64,000 nt of DNA, taken from the NCBI RefSeq assembly GCF_028864145.1, contig NZ_JARBHJ010000001.1:86678-150677 (forward strand), in the 5' to 3' direction. The notes under the pieces were generated by a model that did no database searches, had not been told where the DNA came from, and worked only from the letters and a program-made list of their open reading frames with translations. The translations under genes were made by a program, and so were the position numbers. The DNA is from Actinotignum schaalii (lineage in GTDB: Bacteria > Actinomycetota > Actinomycetes > Actinomycetales > Actinomycetaceae). This document shows, in pieces, positions 9,683 through 19,293 of the stretch (its first letter is position 1; each line of letters starts with the position of its first letter).

Positions 9683-9769
9683 CGCATTGGCGTACTAGCA
9701 GGCAAGTGCGCCAATGCGCCAGCGCATGATCGGCGTGCGCGTTACCCGGATGAGCGGCAACGCGCACGC
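9682..9769. terminator. Two tandem 11-bp-stem hairpins between convergent genes
   Basis: GCGCATTGGCG (9682-9692) pairs with CGCCAATGCGC (9709-9719), and GCGTGCGCGTT (9733-9743) pairs with AACGCGCACGC (9759-9769). Both stems are perfect 11-mers in the 110-bp gap between convergent genes. The first stem begins at the last base of the upstream stop codon. Confidence 0.75.
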
Positions 9770-9792
9770 TTCGCCCCCGATGCCCTCGGTGC

Positions 9793-11874
9793 TCAGACGC
9801 GCGTAATCCCCGCGAAATCAAAGGCGGCCGCGAGATCCTGGTGGAGGCGCGGCACGCCCATAATCTCCTGAATATGGCGCTCACCCGCGGTAGCGAGGCG
9901 CTCCCACAACTCATCATCACGCATGCCGTCCACGATGGCCCGGGCGAATTCCTCCGGGCTATTGGCGATCAGCGCGGTGTGGCGGTCCTCCAAGCCCATA
10001 CCCTCTGCGCCGATATCGGTGGTCACAATAGGCACGCCCCAGGAGAGAGATTCTCCGACCTTGCCCTTCACGCCAGCACCGTAGCGTAGCGGCGCGATGG
10101 AGAGCCGGGCCGGATTATAAACATCGGCTAAATCAGCGGCGTAGCCGCGTAGCTTCACACCGTTCCCCTCAAAAACGCGCAGGGATTCCGGCGGGTTCTT
10201 CCCGTACACATTGACCTCGACATCACCGAGCTCTTTACGCACCAGCGGGTGCACCTCGGTGAAATACCATTTCAGGCCATCCGCGTTCGGGGGATGGGCG
10301 AAGGAGCCAATAAAACTGATGCTGCGCCGGCCCGTCAAACCGGCGGGGTGCTCTACCGGGACGTGCACATTCCCCACTACAAAGACCGGAAGTTCGGGGT
10401 GGTCCGCATGCAGCATCTTGGCCTCTGCGGAGGACACAACCAGGGTGGCGGTGCTCGCTCGCATAACCCCGAGCTCCAATTCCTTAGTTTGATGCGCGGC
10501 GGTGATAAGAGCAGCGTCATCGGCAAGTTTCGCTTCGCGTAATTCGCGGGTACCGTGCAGATCCACCGTGTCAAAAATAACGGGGACACCCGGAAGTGCG
10601 TGGGTAATGGGGAAGAGGCTTGCGGCGGCTACCCCGACTCGGGAGAGTATCACCCCGCGCACATTCCCGCGCAGCAGGATGGTGAGGGCTTGCCCGCTAA
10701 TATTCGCGCGGCCCATATCGTTATATGTATCGTAGACAACCTGGATCCCGTACGCGGTCAAATTGCCGACATAGGGTTCGTGGCGGGTTTTGTTTTGCGG
10801 AATGAAGATGGGTTGGTATCCGAGCCGGAGCAGTTCCAGCAAAATCTGTTCCATTCGCACCGAACCCGAGTCCAGATCCGGGGTGATAACAGCGCCGTCG
10901 CATACAATAACAACATTTTTCGTATGAACGGCTCTTTCGATCTCAAAATCGGGATCCTCTTCTGGACTTAACGGCTGCGCGGCCAGCTCAGCCGCCCATT
11001 TTTGCCGGAACTTGTCCCGATTGATGACCTGGTAACGTTTCGTTCCAGACGAGGTTTCGGTCCCGTTCGATACGCCTTCGTGGTGAATAACGAGGGAGCG
11101 CGGTTCATAAACGGTGCGGTAGCCCAAGCGCCGTACTTCAAAAGCCAGATCGGTATCTTCGTAGTAGGCGGGAATATAGCGTTCATCAAAGCCGCCCAGT
11201 TCATCAAGAATGGACTTGCGTACCGCCAAGCACGCTCCGGAACAGTAATCAACATCCCGGAAATAGGTATAGGAGTGATTTTCGGGATTATCTCCCTTCC
11301 CGTAATTCCAGGCGCTACCGTCAGAAAATACCACGCCGCCAGCTTCCTGCAACGTACCATCTGCGTACACCAAGCGCGCTCCCACCAGCCCAATGGTGGG
11401 ATCCTTCAGGCGTTCCACAATGGGCAGGAGCCAGCCGGGATTCACTTCGGTGTCATTATTGAGATAGATAACAATCTCACCGCGCGCATACTGGAGTCCG
11501 GTATTGCAGGCCCGAATAAAACCGCCGTTTTTCGGCATATGAACAACGCGCAAGCCGATAATGCGATCCAGCTTCTTGCCGGTGGAATCCGGGGAACAAT
11601 CATCTACCGCGATGATTTCATAAGGAATATTCCCTGCCGTTTCCGCCACCGCTTTCAGGCAGGCAAAAGTTTCCTTCCAGTGCCCGTAGACAGGAATAAT
11701 GATGGACACCAGCGGCCGCTCCGAGCAGGGCACCTGGTAGAGAAGCTTCTGGAGTACCTTGCGCCCGGCAGTTTCCGCTCCCGGAACGCGGCGCAGCGCG
11801 GAACGGAGGGCAGTCATGGCCGAGGAAGAAGAAACATTCGTCACGGCGGAATCCTTTGGTTGAAGAGGCGGCAT
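9793..11874 (-). CDS. GT2-GT4 fusion glycosyltransferase
   Basis: A second two-domain glycosyltransferase (693 aa). Residues 55-290 are GT2: VSIIIPVYGHWKET, AVDDCSPDST at 89-98, YLNNDTEV at 137-144, and YYEDTDLAFEVRRLGYRTVYEP. Residues about 330-690 are GT4, with FIGSFAHPPNADGLKWYF, LRGYAADLADVYNPARLSIAPLRYGAGVKGKVGES and the glutamate-containing GAEGM segment. The order matches the fusion at 1327-3774, but the sequence is clearly different, so the two are not recent copies. A minus-strand -10 (TACAAT) at 11894-11899 would give a leader of about 12 bases. It may extend the backbone by two consecutive sugars. Confidence 0.87.
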   Translation of the reverse strand: MPPLQPKDSAVTNVSSSSAMTALRSALRRVPGAETAGRKVLQKLLYQVPCSERPLVSIIIPVYGHWKETFACLKAVAETAGNIPYEIIAVDDCSPDSTGKKLDRIIGLRVVHMPKNGGFIRACNTGLQYARGEIVIYLNNDTEVNPGWLLPIVERLKDPTIGLVGARLVYADGTLQEAGGVVFSDGSAWNYGKGDNPENHSYTYFRDVDYCSGACLAVRKSILDELGGFDERYIPAYYEDTDLAFEVRRLGYRTVYEPRSLVIHHEGVSNGTETSSGTKRYQVINRDKFRQKWAAELAAQPLSPEEDPDFEIERAVHTKNVVIVCDGAVITPDLDSGSVRMEQILLELLRLGYQPIFIPQNKTRHEPYVGNLTAYGIQVVYDTYNDMGRANISGQALTILLRGNVRGVILSRVGVAAASLFPITHALPGVPVIFDTVDLHGTRELREAKLADDAALITAAHQTKELELGVMRASTATLVVSSAEAKMLHADHPELPVFVVGNVHVPVEHPAGLTGRRSISFIGSFAHPPNADGLKWYFTEVHPLVRKELGDVEVNVYGKNPPESLRVFEGNGVKLRGYAADLADVYNPARLSIAPLRYGAGVKGKVGESLSWGVPIVTTDIGAEGMGLEDRHTALIANSPEEFARAIVDGMRDDELWERLATAGERHIQEIMGVPRLHQDLAAAFDFAGITRV

Positions 11875-11893
11875 CGGCTGTTCTGTTCTTTGA

Positions 11894-11899
11894 ATTGTA
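11894..11899 (-). promoter_or_regulatory. -10 element for the GT2-GT4 fusion gene
   Basis: Reading the minus strand, TACAAT lies about 20 bases ahead of the ATG at 11874. No good -35 is visible. Confidence 0.4.
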
Positions 11900-12060
11900 C
11901 TGTAGCGGCGCGCCGCGGCGCGGGAAGCACGGACCTCGCGGCGCGGGATACTGTTGGGATGCCGGCGCCCTCCCAGCGTGCACCTGCGTATCTCCCCGTG
12001 CGAGCCCGCGTAGCTTGTTAGGCTAGGTGCTGGATAATCGCTGATATGGCGGAGAGGGAT

Positions 12061-13110
12061 ATGAAACTATTTGTGCAGGTTCCGTGTTTGAACGAGGAAA
12101 AAACCTTGCCCCTGGTACTGGAGTCCATTCCCAAGGAAATTCCGGGCATCGATAGCATAGAGATCCTTATTATCGACGACGGATCGACGGACGCGACCGT
12201 GGAGGTCGCTAAATCCTACGGGGTCACACACTTTGTACGCCACGCCCGCAACCAGGGCCTGGCACGCTCCTTCCGGGACGGCGTGGAATACGCGCTCGCG
12301 AACGGCGCGGATATCGTGGTGAATACCGACGGTGATAACCAGTACCCCCAGGAAGCTATCCCGGAACTGGTGGCCCCCATTGTGGCCGGGCGGGCCGATA
12401 TTGTGATCGCGGACCGGCAAACCTCCAAAATCGCGCACTTCTCCCGTTTCAAGAAGCTCATGCAGAATGTGGGTTCCCGGGTGGTCAATCGGGCGGCCGG
12501 CACCAAACTCCCGGACGCTGCCTCCGGTTTCCGCGCCTACTCCAAGGGCGCGCTCTACCGCCTCAATGTGGTCACCCAATTCTCCTACTGCATGGAGACT
12601 ATTATTCAGGCCGGTAATAAGCGCTTGCGTATCGACTCCGTACCCATTACCACCAACCCGAAAACTCGCGAATCGCGCCTGTTTTCCAATATTTTCCAGC
12701 ACATGTTCAAATCGGGAACCGCGATTGTGCGTTCCTACCTCATGTTTAAACCCCATGTGCCCCTCGGCTGGACGGCAGCGATTACCGGGATCCTCGGTGC
12801 CATTCCTTTTATCCGCTTCCTCATCTTCTACTTCATGGGGCAGGGCGCAGGCCATATCCAATCTCTTATTTTCGGTTCGGCCATGATCGTGGCTTCGATT
12901 ATTTCCATCACCATCCTCATCATCGCGGACCTGCTGAAAACCAATCGCGTGCTCCTCGAACAGCAACTGGAGGGCATTAAAGCCCTGCGCTTCGGCCCGC
13001 CGCGCCCGCTGGCTGCCACCGCGAGCATCGAGCAAGCCCCCCATGCGCTCGAGGTGCCCGATGAGCTGGAATCCCGCCAGGTGGGCGAGGCGGGGGAGGC
13101 CCGCGCGTGA
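12061..13110 (+). CDS. GT2 glycosyltransferase, dolichol-phosphate-mannose-synthase-like
   Basis: The enzyme starts KLFVQVPCLNEEKTL, followed by IDDGSTD, a long GT2 loop and DGDNQYPQ. This is the signature of polyprenyl-phosphate glycosyltransferases (DPM1/GtrB type), which move a sugar from a nucleotide donor to undecaprenyl phosphate. Two hydrophobic C-terminal segments (about residues 235-260 and 270-295) probably anchor it. The product could feed the GT-C-like membrane enzymes of this locus. An ATG exists at 12046, but GGAGAGG at 12051-12057 places translation start at 12061. The stop overlaps the next gene's GTG by 4 bp. Confidence 0.87.
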   Translation: MKLFVQVPCLNEEKTLPLVLESIPKEIPGIDSIEILIIDDGSTDATVEVAKSYGVTHFVRHARNQGLARSFRDGVEYALANGADIVVNTDGDNQYPQEAIPELVAPIVAGRADIVIADRQTSKIAHFSRFKKLMQNVGSRVVNRAAGTKLPDAASGFRAYSKGALYRLNVVTQFSYCMETIIQAGNKRLRIDSVPITTNPKTRESRLFSNIFQHMFKSGTAIVRSYLMFKPHVPLGWTAAITGILGAIPFIRFLIFYFMGQGAGHIQSLIFGSAMIVASIISITILIIADLLKTNRVLLEQQLEGIKALRFGPPRPLAATASIEQAPHALEVPDELESRQVGEAGEARA

Positions 13111-14297
13111 GAATCCTGGGCTTTGGTACCTACAACACCGCGAACCACCCCCGGGTAGGGGTGCTGCTGCGCGGATTGGCTGACCACGGGCATACCGTGC
13201 GTGAACTCAACTACCCCCTCGATACCGGCACCGCCGGGCGGGTAGCTGCGCTCGCCAGCGCCCGCGGGGCACTTTCTTTCGGTGCGGATATTGCCCGGCA
13301 CTGGTGGCGCCTGGTGCGCGGAGCCCGGCGCTTTCGCGGCCCGCACGCCCCGGACGTTATCGTGGTGGGCTACCTCGGCCACTTTGATGTGCTCCTCGCC
13401 CGTCTCCTTTTCCCACGCACCCCCATTGTGCTCGACCACCTTATTTTCGCCTCCACCACCGCCACTGACCGCGGCCTGAACACCGGCATCAAAGACCGCC
13501 TGCTGCGCACCCTGGATAGCGCCGCTATTCGCGCCTCCACCATCACGGTCCTGGATACCCCCGCGCACCTGGCACATATGCCCGAAGCCCTGCGCGCTCG
13601 CGGCGTTGTTGTTCCCGTGGGCTCGCCGGAAAGCTTCTTCGCGGCCCGCAGCGCGCATCCGGTCCACACCCCACCCCGCGTGGTTTTTTACGGCCTCTTC
13701 ACGCCGCTGCAGGGCACTGTCACGATTGCGCGTGCCCTGCGCCTCGTCGAGGAACGCGGCGTGGACCTCGAGGTTACCCTCATCGGTACCGGTCAAGATT
13801 ATGCCGAAGTGCGCGAGATTCTGGCGGGCGAGGGCGCGCACGTCCGGGTGACGTGGCGGGATTGGGTCGACGCCGCCGCGCTGCCGCGCGATATCGCCAC
13901 CCATGACCTCTGCCTGGGAATCTTCGGAACTTCGGATAAGGCCCAGCGTGTGGTTCCGAATAAGGCCTATCAGGGCATGGCCGCCGGCCTGGCCCTCATC
14001 ACCTCGGATACCGCCCCGCAACGCGAGATGCTCAAAGAAGCCGCCTGCTACGTTCCCGCGGGGGATGCCAGGGCGCTAGCCGATATGCTCGTCCGCCTTG
14101 CCGCGGAGCCGGAAGTTGTTACCGCGGCACGCACCCGCGCCGCCGCGCGCGCGGATCTAGCTTTCCACCCCGCCCAGGTGGTGCGCCCCCTCCTCGCCGC
14201 CCTCGACCGAGTCCCGGGCCGGCGCGGCACGAGCCGCAGCAAAGTCCCAGATTTTGGTGCAAATATCCACCAGAGCGGCGAAAAGAGCACCCGGTGA
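13107..14297 (+). CDS. GT4 glycosyltransferase
   Basis: A 396-aa GT-B enzyme. The N-terminal half has GTYNTANHPRVGVLLRGLADHGH, typical of the acceptor-binding Rossmann fold. The C-terminal half has VVFYGLFTPLQGTVTIARAL, a LIGTGQDY segment and the GIFGTSDKAQRVVPNKAYQGMAAGLALIT motif, in which the lysine and glutamine region contacts the nucleotide sugar. It is encoded between a DPM-like GT2 and a flippase-like gene with 4-bp overlaps on both sides, so the three proteins are almost certainly made together. Confidence 0.87.
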   Translation: MRILGFGTYNTANHPRVGVLLRGLADHGHTVRELNYPLDTGTAGRVAALASARGALSFGADIARHWWRLVRGARRFRGPHAPDVIVVGYLGHFDVLLARLLFPRTPIVLDHLIFASTTATDRGLNTGIKDRLLRTLDSAAIRASTITVLDTPAHLAHMPEALRARGVVVPVGSPESFFAARSAHPVHTPPRVVFYGLFTPLQGTVTIARALRLVEERGVDLEVTLIGTGQDYAEVREILAGEGAHVRVTWRDWVDAAALPRDIATHDLCLGIFGTSDKAQRVVPNKAYQGMAAGLALITSDTAPQREMLKEAACYVPAGDARALADMLVRLAAEPEVVTAARTRAAARADLAFHPAQVVRPLLAALDRVPGRRGTSRSKVPDFGANIHQSGEKSTR

Positions 14298-15217
14298 AGA
14301 AAATTCTTAGCGTCCTGCAAGCACCTCCCATGCGGGCCGGGTTTATGATCCTCGCGGTCATTGCCGCGATCTGGGCCATCGTGGCCAACCGGGAGGCCGT
14401 GGGAGAGGCGCTAGCCGCACTGCCCTGGTGGGTGAGTTTGGCCGGAATCGCGCTATCTCTCCTCTACGTGGCTTGCACGATGGTTTCCTGGCGCTACCTT
14501 CTCAATGACGTGGGCCAGCCCGTCCCTGCGCGGGTAGCCCGGCGTATTTTTTATAGCTCCCAAGTGGCGAAATACCTGCCCGGCGGAGTGTGGAATTTCG
14601 TGGCGGCCGCGGAAATGGGCGCGGCGCATTCCATCGCCCGGCGGCGCTCCTTCGTGGCGTTGCTCGTCTCCATGGTAGTTTCCATCGTTACCGGCCTGGT
14701 GCTCGCGGTCCTCGCGCTGCTCCTCGGCCCGGCCGGCCTCATGGCGGATTACGGCTGGCTTGCCCTGGCCATCCCGGTGGGCGTGGTGGCCCTGATTCCA
14801 CCGGTTCTCAATAAAATCATTAGCCTGGGCCTAAAAATTCTGCGGCGCGGGCAACTGGAAGCACAGCTGAGTTGGCGCGGCACCGGCCTGGCGGCATTGT
14901 GGGCCGCGGCCGGATGGCTCCTCATGGGCGCCCAGCTCTGGCTCATGCTCATATACCAGGGCATGGCCGCCTCGATCCCCACCTTCCTGCTCGCCACCGG
15001 CGGTTACGCGCTAGGCTGGACCGTCGGTTTTCTTGTTTTCTTCGTCCCGGCCGGGGTGGGGGTGCGGGAACTGGCTCTTGCCGCAGTACTGTCTACCGCG
15101 GTTGGGAGCGGGCCGGTTGTCGTCGTCGTACTACTCTCGCGCGTTTTCACGACTCTCGCGGACGTGAGCCTCGGGCTCCTCGCCGGTTTCGCCGCGCGCC
15201 GTGCGGCCCGCCGCTAA
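14294..15217 (+). CDS. LPG synthase TM-domain family membrane protein, flippase-like
   Basis: The 307-aa protein has about eight membrane segments and the family pattern SSQVAKYLPGGVWNF, seen in the transmembrane domain of lysylphosphatidylglycerol synthases and in the AglD/YbhN relatives (UPF0104). A late segment GVGVRELALAAVL is also typical. Stand-alone members often sit in glycan loci and are proposed to help lipid-linked sugar translocation or transfer. It closes a three-gene operon. Its last 87 bases overlap the convergent DUF2142 gene, a sizeable sense-antisense overlap. Confidence 0.82.
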   Translation: MKKILSVLQAPPMRAGFMILAVIAAIWAIVANREAVGEALAALPWWVSLAGIALSLLYVACTMVSWRYLLNDVGQPVPARVARRIFYSSQVAKYLPGGVWNFVAAAEMGAAHSIARRRSFVALLVSMVVSIVTGLVLAVLALLLGPAGLMADYGWLALAIPVGVVALIPPVLNKIISLGLKILRRGQLEAQLSWRGTGLAALWAAAGWLLMGAQLWLMLIYQGMAASIPTFLLATGGYALGWTVGFLVFFVPAGVGVRELALAAVLSTAVGSGPVVVVVLLSRVFTTLADVSLGLLAGFAARRAARR

Positions 15218-16765
15218 AGTCTGCGGATGCAGATACTCGCGCCACGCGGCACGTAGCGCGCTCAGATGCGGGCGGTAGCGGCGCACAACAACGTACGCAA
15301 CCGCGCAGGAAAGTCCCACGCACAACAGGAGACCCAGGAGCGCGCGGGGCGGCGTCGTCCAGGCGACCGCGAACACCGGGGTACGCAAGCCCACGTAAAA
15401 ACGCCAGGCCATCCGCACCGTGAAATCAATGGTGGTGACGGCGAAGAGCAGTGCCCCGGCCAGGGAAAGAACCGGAAGGAGGCGGGAGGCACGCGCGGGA
15501 TCCGTCTGTTTACGCAGGTCGTGATGCTGGAGGAGGGCCGCCGCGCATGTCACCAAGAACGGGAAAACGAAGGGGAACCAATAGCGTCCCTGCCACATAA
15601 CCAGCGGGATACGATCCGCCACCGCAGTATTGAGGAGCAGGGCGCTGAAGGGGAGAACCACCACCCCGAAAATAACCGCGCGGCGGTGGTGGCGTGCCCC
15701 GGCCCGGTAGACCGCGATAAGCAGGCAGGCGAAGAAAATTACGTAGCACAGGGAGACCGGGCTGCTCGGCTCCACGTTTCGCCAGCCCGCGGTACCTATT
15801 GTTTCGTGGATGTAATAGGGCATGGTCCCCAGGATTTGTAGACCCATGCGGAAAGCACCCTTATTCGCCACCGGATCGGGTGCTTTCCCGTAGGTGGAGG
15901 ACAGGTAATTCCATCCGAACCAGGCGAGGCACCCCAGGGCACATAGCGCGAGGAAAATCCAGAATCCGGGGGTGCGCAGGTAGCGCTGTACCGCCACGCG
16001 CCCAAAAATAATTGCGAAAAGTAGACACAGCAGTATCGCCCAGTAGGGACCCACCGGGCGCGCGCAAATGAGGGGGATAGCGGCTAGACCCCCGCCGATC
16101 CAGCGCCACAGCTCTTCGCGGGCGGGAACGTGGTTGAGGAGGGGGAGGAGGAAACCGGTGAGGGCCAGGGCCGCCCCGATTTCCATCGATTGCGGATTAG
16201 AAAAACCGCTGAGGGAATAGAAACCCGGAGCGAGCAGGCCGATGGTGAGATAGGGGAGCGCCGCGCTGCGCAGCCCCGCGTAAAGAGAAGAGAAGCCGAG
16301 CGCGGCCAGCCCGGCGAAAAGCCCGGCGGAGAGCACCCGGATACCCCAGAGCACATATTTCCCGGAGGCCAGCAGCAGGGGCCAGTGGGTGAGGTAGTAG
16401 TAGAGCGGCGGATAGTTAACCGCCGAGGTGCCCTGGGAGATGAGTTCGTCATTTGTGGTGAAAATACGGGAGCAGAAAGCGGTGGCGGCCGGGTCGTGGC
16501 GCCAGCAATCGGGGGCACCGCGCCGCAAAAAAGCGGGGGCATCCACGCGGATACTCTTTTGGGGGATTTGCCCGGTGACCACGGCATAGCCGTAAATTTC
16601 GTGCTGGGTTTCATCGGGGCCGCCGTTGAGCGGGGTGAGCAAACTGAGTCCCATCGCATAGATAAAGAAACCCACGAAGGCGAGGAGGAACACTTTTCCG
16701 TGCACTACCCGCCGGCGGTCCCGCGAAAAATCGATGGAACGCGCCTCAGCAGCATCGCCGCCCAT
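15131..16765 (-). CDS. DUF2142 family membrane protein
   Basis: A multi-pass protein with about 11 hydrophobic segments. The family motif NGGPDETQHEIYGY follows the first span. A cysteine-bearing loop and SAVNYPPLYYYLTHWP follow, and FSNPQSMEIGAALALTG comes later. These are shared with the adjacent 512-aa gene, so the two are tandem paralogues. DUF2142 proteins are GT-C-like; the PDE acidic residues after the first helix resemble the catalytic region of that fold. An in-frame GTG occurs at 16771, but GAGGTGAT immediately precedes the ATG at 16765, which is preferred. The C-terminal 35 residues are charged and overlap the convergent flippase-like gene. Confidence 0.83.
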   Translation of the reverse strand: MGGDAAEARSIDFSRDRRRVVHGKVFLLAFVGFFIYAMGLSLLTPLNGGPDETQHEIYGYAVVTGQIPQKSIRVDAPAFLRRGAPDCWRHDPAATAFCSRIFTTNDELISQGTSAVNYPPLYYYLTHWPLLLASGKYVLWGIRVLSAGLFAGLAALGFSSLYAGLRSAALPYLTIGLLAPGFYSLSGFSNPQSMEIGAALALTGFLLPLLNHVPAREELWRWIGGGLAAIPLICARPVGPYWAILLCLLFAIIFGRVAVQRYLRTPGFWIFLALCALGCLAWFGWNYLSSTYGKAPDPVANKGAFRMGLQILGTMPYYIHETIGTAGWRNVEPSSPVSLCYVIFFACLLIAVYRAGARHHRRAVIFGVVVLPFSALLLNTAVADRIPLVMWQGRYWFPFVFPFLVTCAAALLQHHDLRKQTDPARASRLLPVLSLAGALLFAVTTIDFTVRMAWRFYVGLRTPVFAVAWTTPPRALLGLLLCVGLSCAVAYVVVRRYRPHLSALRAAWREYLHPQTLAAGRTARGETGEEPEAHVRESRENARE

Positions 16766-16822
16766 GATCACCTCGATTAGTCATTGATTTACGTACATCT
16801 CATAACAAGTAAGCCCAAGGAA

Positions 16823-18361
16823 TTATATGACGGGCGCGGGAGAATCGGCACATCTGCGCGCGTAGCGCCACGTGAACACCAGGTACGTTCCCGCTACCGT
16901 GATGGCGAGCGCGGCGCCGATGAGGGCGTGCGGCGGGGTATCGGTGAGGACCCGCCCCAGTGGCGCCGTGGTGATGCCCGCGTAAAAACGCCAGGCCATC
17001 CGCACCGTGATATCAACGGTGGCCAGGAAGAAAAGAGCGGAGGTCGCGCGAGCGAGTGCCCCGCTCACCGTGGAACGACGGCGCCCGGAGGTCGCTATGA
17101 GCATCACGCACACCCAGAAGAGCGGGAAGAGGAAGGGGAAGCCGTAGCGGCCCTGCCAGATAGGGAAGGTGGTGCGGCTGAGCACCAGGGTATTCATGAG
17201 GACGGCGCTGAGCGGTAGCGATATAAAAGCCAGGGCGATAGACACCCGGTGCCGCGCCTTCCCCCCATGCCACGCGGCCGCCACAACGGCGAAGATGACC
17301 ACCCAGTAGAGCACCGTGACCGGTACCGAGGTGGTGACCGAGCGCCAGCCGGCCGTTCCGATGGTTTCGTGCATGTAGTAGCGGAAGTTCCCGAGCAGGC
17401 GCAAGGTGAGAGCACCCCAGCCGTCGTTGATAACTTCGGTGGGAGTGGGGCCGTAGATTGTGGAGATGCGGGTCCAGGTCAGCCAGCCCAGGCACCCGGC
17501 CGCGCAGAGTGCCATAAATATCCCGAAAGCGCGGGTACGAATATAGGTGCGCACCCGCTCGCGCCCTAATACCCCGGCCAGCAGCAGGCACATGGCAATA
17601 GCCCAGTACGGACCTACCGGGCGTGCCAGAATGAGCAGGACTGCCGCGCAGCCTCCCGCGATCCACCGCCTCGCCGTTTCCCGCGGGGAAAGGGACTGAA
17701 CAAGCGGGATGAGGCACCCGGCCATGGCGAGGGCCGCCCCGATTTCCAGACTTTGGGGATTAGAAAAACCCGCGAAGGTGAAAAAAGCCGGGGTGAGGAC
17801 GGTGAGGGCGATGCAGGCTTCGAGGCGATGGGGTAAGCCGGCCACGAAGGCGGAAACCCCGAAAGCTGCCAGTAACGAAAAGAGCAGCGCGGAACATATT
17901 CGCACGGCCCAGAGCGCCGCCGCACCGCTGAGAAAACGCAGGGGCTGGTGGGTGAGGGCGTAGTAGAGGGGCGGGTAATTGACCGCGCTTGTTCCCATTT
18001 CCCGCAGGGTGGCATCGGAGCTGAGCGGGGGTGAACACCACGCCGTTTGGGCGCGGGTGGTGCGCCAGCAATCGGGGGCACCCGAACGCAGGTAGCGCGG
18101 GGCGAGTACCCGTTCCGATTCGAGCGGGATATTACCCGTGACCACCTGGTACCCGTAAATTTCGTGCACGGGTTCATCCGGGGAGCCCTGCAGCGGGGTG
18201 AGCAGGCTCAAGCCTGTGGTGTAGCAGAGAAAAGCGAGAAAAGAAAAAAGGAAAATCCGAGGGGACCACAGGCCGCGGGCGGTGGGAGCGGGCGGGTCGG
18301 TCGGAGCGGGCGGGGCAGCCGGAGCAGCCGGAGGAGCGGGGCGGTGCGGACGAGGTGTCAT
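16823..18361 (-). CDS. DUF2142 family membrane protein, tandem paralogue
   Basis: A 512-aa protein with a proline- and alanine-rich cytosolic N-terminus (about 30 residues), a first span, QGSPDEPVHEIYGYQ, a loop with two cysteines (APDCW, TAWCS), SAVNYPPLYYALTHQP and FSNPQSLEIGAALAMAG. Identity with the neighbouring DUF2142 protein is high around these motifs and low elsewhere, which suggests an old tandem duplication with diverged acceptor preference. Its ATG overlaps the stop of the upstream GT2 by 4 bp (ATGA). It probably transfers a sugar, perhaps from a polyprenyl-phosphate donor, to the glycan outside the membrane. Confidence 0.83.
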   Translation of the reverse strand: MTPRPHRPAPPAAPAAPPAPTDPPAPTARGLWSPRIFLFSFLAFLCYTTGLSLLTPLQGSPDEPVHEIYGYQVVTGNIPLESERVLAPRYLRSGAPDCWRTTRAQTAWCSPPLSSDATLREMGTSAVNYPPLYYALTHQPLRFLSGAAALWAVRICSALLFSLLAAFGVSAFVAGLPHRLEACIALTVLTPAFFTFAGFSNPQSLEIGAALAMAGCLIPLVQSLSPRETARRWIAGGCAAVLLILARPVGPYWAIAMCLLLAGVLGRERVRTYIRTRAFGIFMALCAAGCLGWLTWTRISTIYGPTPTEVINDGWGALTLRLLGNFRYYMHETIGTAGWRSVTTSVPVTVLYWVVIFAVVAAAWHGGKARHRVSIALAFISLPLSAVLMNTLVLSRTTFPIWQGRYGFPFLFPLFWVCVMLIATSGRRRSTVSGALARATSALFFLATVDITVRMAWRFYAGITTAPLGRVLTDTPPHALIGAALAITVAGTYLVFTWRYARRCADSPAPVI

Positions 18362-19290
18362 ACTGCCGCATCACCGATGCGTCCGCCGCGCCGCCGCCGC
18401 GCATCACGTAATCCCTGGCGCATGAGCTGGCGCCGCTCGGCCCCGCGGTCGAGGAGCAGCCCGTTAAAAGCCAGGTATTTCGCCAGCCACCAGGCATAGC
18501 GCACCCGCCACTTGCCCGGGAATAGCGAACTGCCAATCACCCGGGCGGTATTGCGCACCAGATAGTAATTGCGGATCGGGGCATGGACGTGGACCGGTTG
18601 CGTGCGCCCGGGAAGAAGAACGACGGCGTCACCTAGGGAGTGGTAGAGCCGGGCGGCCGTCACGCACACCAGGCGCCACCCCTGGCTGCGGGCCCGCACG
18701 CCCCACTCCAGGTCCACGTGGTCGATAAAGAGGGCGGTGCCCATCCCGCCCACGTCATCGAGCGTCTCCATCCGAATGAGGCAGCCGGAGGCGATAAGGA
18801 AAGCAACGTCGAGGACCGGGCGTTCCAGTTCGGCCGCGGTGGCGCGCTTGGGGGCCCACTCGCGGGCAACGTAGACCAATTGGTCCTCCCCTTCGCGTTC
18901 TTCGCTGGGGAGGGGGCCGGCGGCACCGATCTGAGGATCACCGGCCAGTACCTCGAGCAGGCGGGCCACCATATCCGAGCCGACCAGGGAATCCTGATCC
19001 ATGAGCAGTACGAAACGAGCGCCGCGGGCGCGAGCCTGCTCAATGCCGATATTCGTGGCCGCCGCAATCCCGAGATTCTGGGTGAGTGAAATGAACTGGG
19101 CATCCACCGCGCGGGCGCTTTCCGCTACGGCTGCCCGGCGCGATTCTTCCGAACCGTTATCAATAACCACCACGTGCCCGACCTGCATGGCCAGCGCGGT
19201 GAGACGAGCGGCGCAATTCCCGTCCGGGTTATAGGTGATAACGACCGCGGTGACCTGGTTGGCAAGGGCAGATAGCTCAGCCCGCTTCAT
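18358..19290 (-). CDS. GT2 glycosyltransferase, rhamnosyltransferase-like
   Basis: The 310-aa enzyme has VTAVVITYNPDG at the N-terminus, VVIDNGS, LTQNLGIAAATNIGIEQA, and the DxD-type FVLLMDQDS. These match the RfbF/WbbL rhamnosyltransferase group. IDHVDLEWGVRARSQGW is the acceptor-side motif. The gene starts 3 bp after rmlC and follows GGAGCTAA, so dTDP-rhamnose synthesis and transfer are co-transcribed. Rhamnose specificity is an inference from family resemblance and context. Confidence 0.85.
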   Translation of the reverse strand: MKRAELSALANQVTAVVITYNPDGNCAARLTALAMQVGHVVVIDNGSEESRRAAVAESARAVDAQFISLTQNLGIAAATNIGIEQARARGARFVLLMDQDSLVGSDMVARLLEVLAGDPQIGAAGPLPSEEREGEDQLVYVAREWAPKRATAAELERPVLDVAFLIASGCLIRMETLDDVGGMGTALFIDHVDLEWGVRARSQGWRLVCVTAARLYHSLGDAVVLLPGRTQPVHVHAPIRNYYLVRNTARVIGSSLFPGKWRVRYAWWLAKYLAFNGLLLDRGAERRQLMRQGLRDARRRRGGRIGDAAV

Positions 19291-19293
19291 AAT

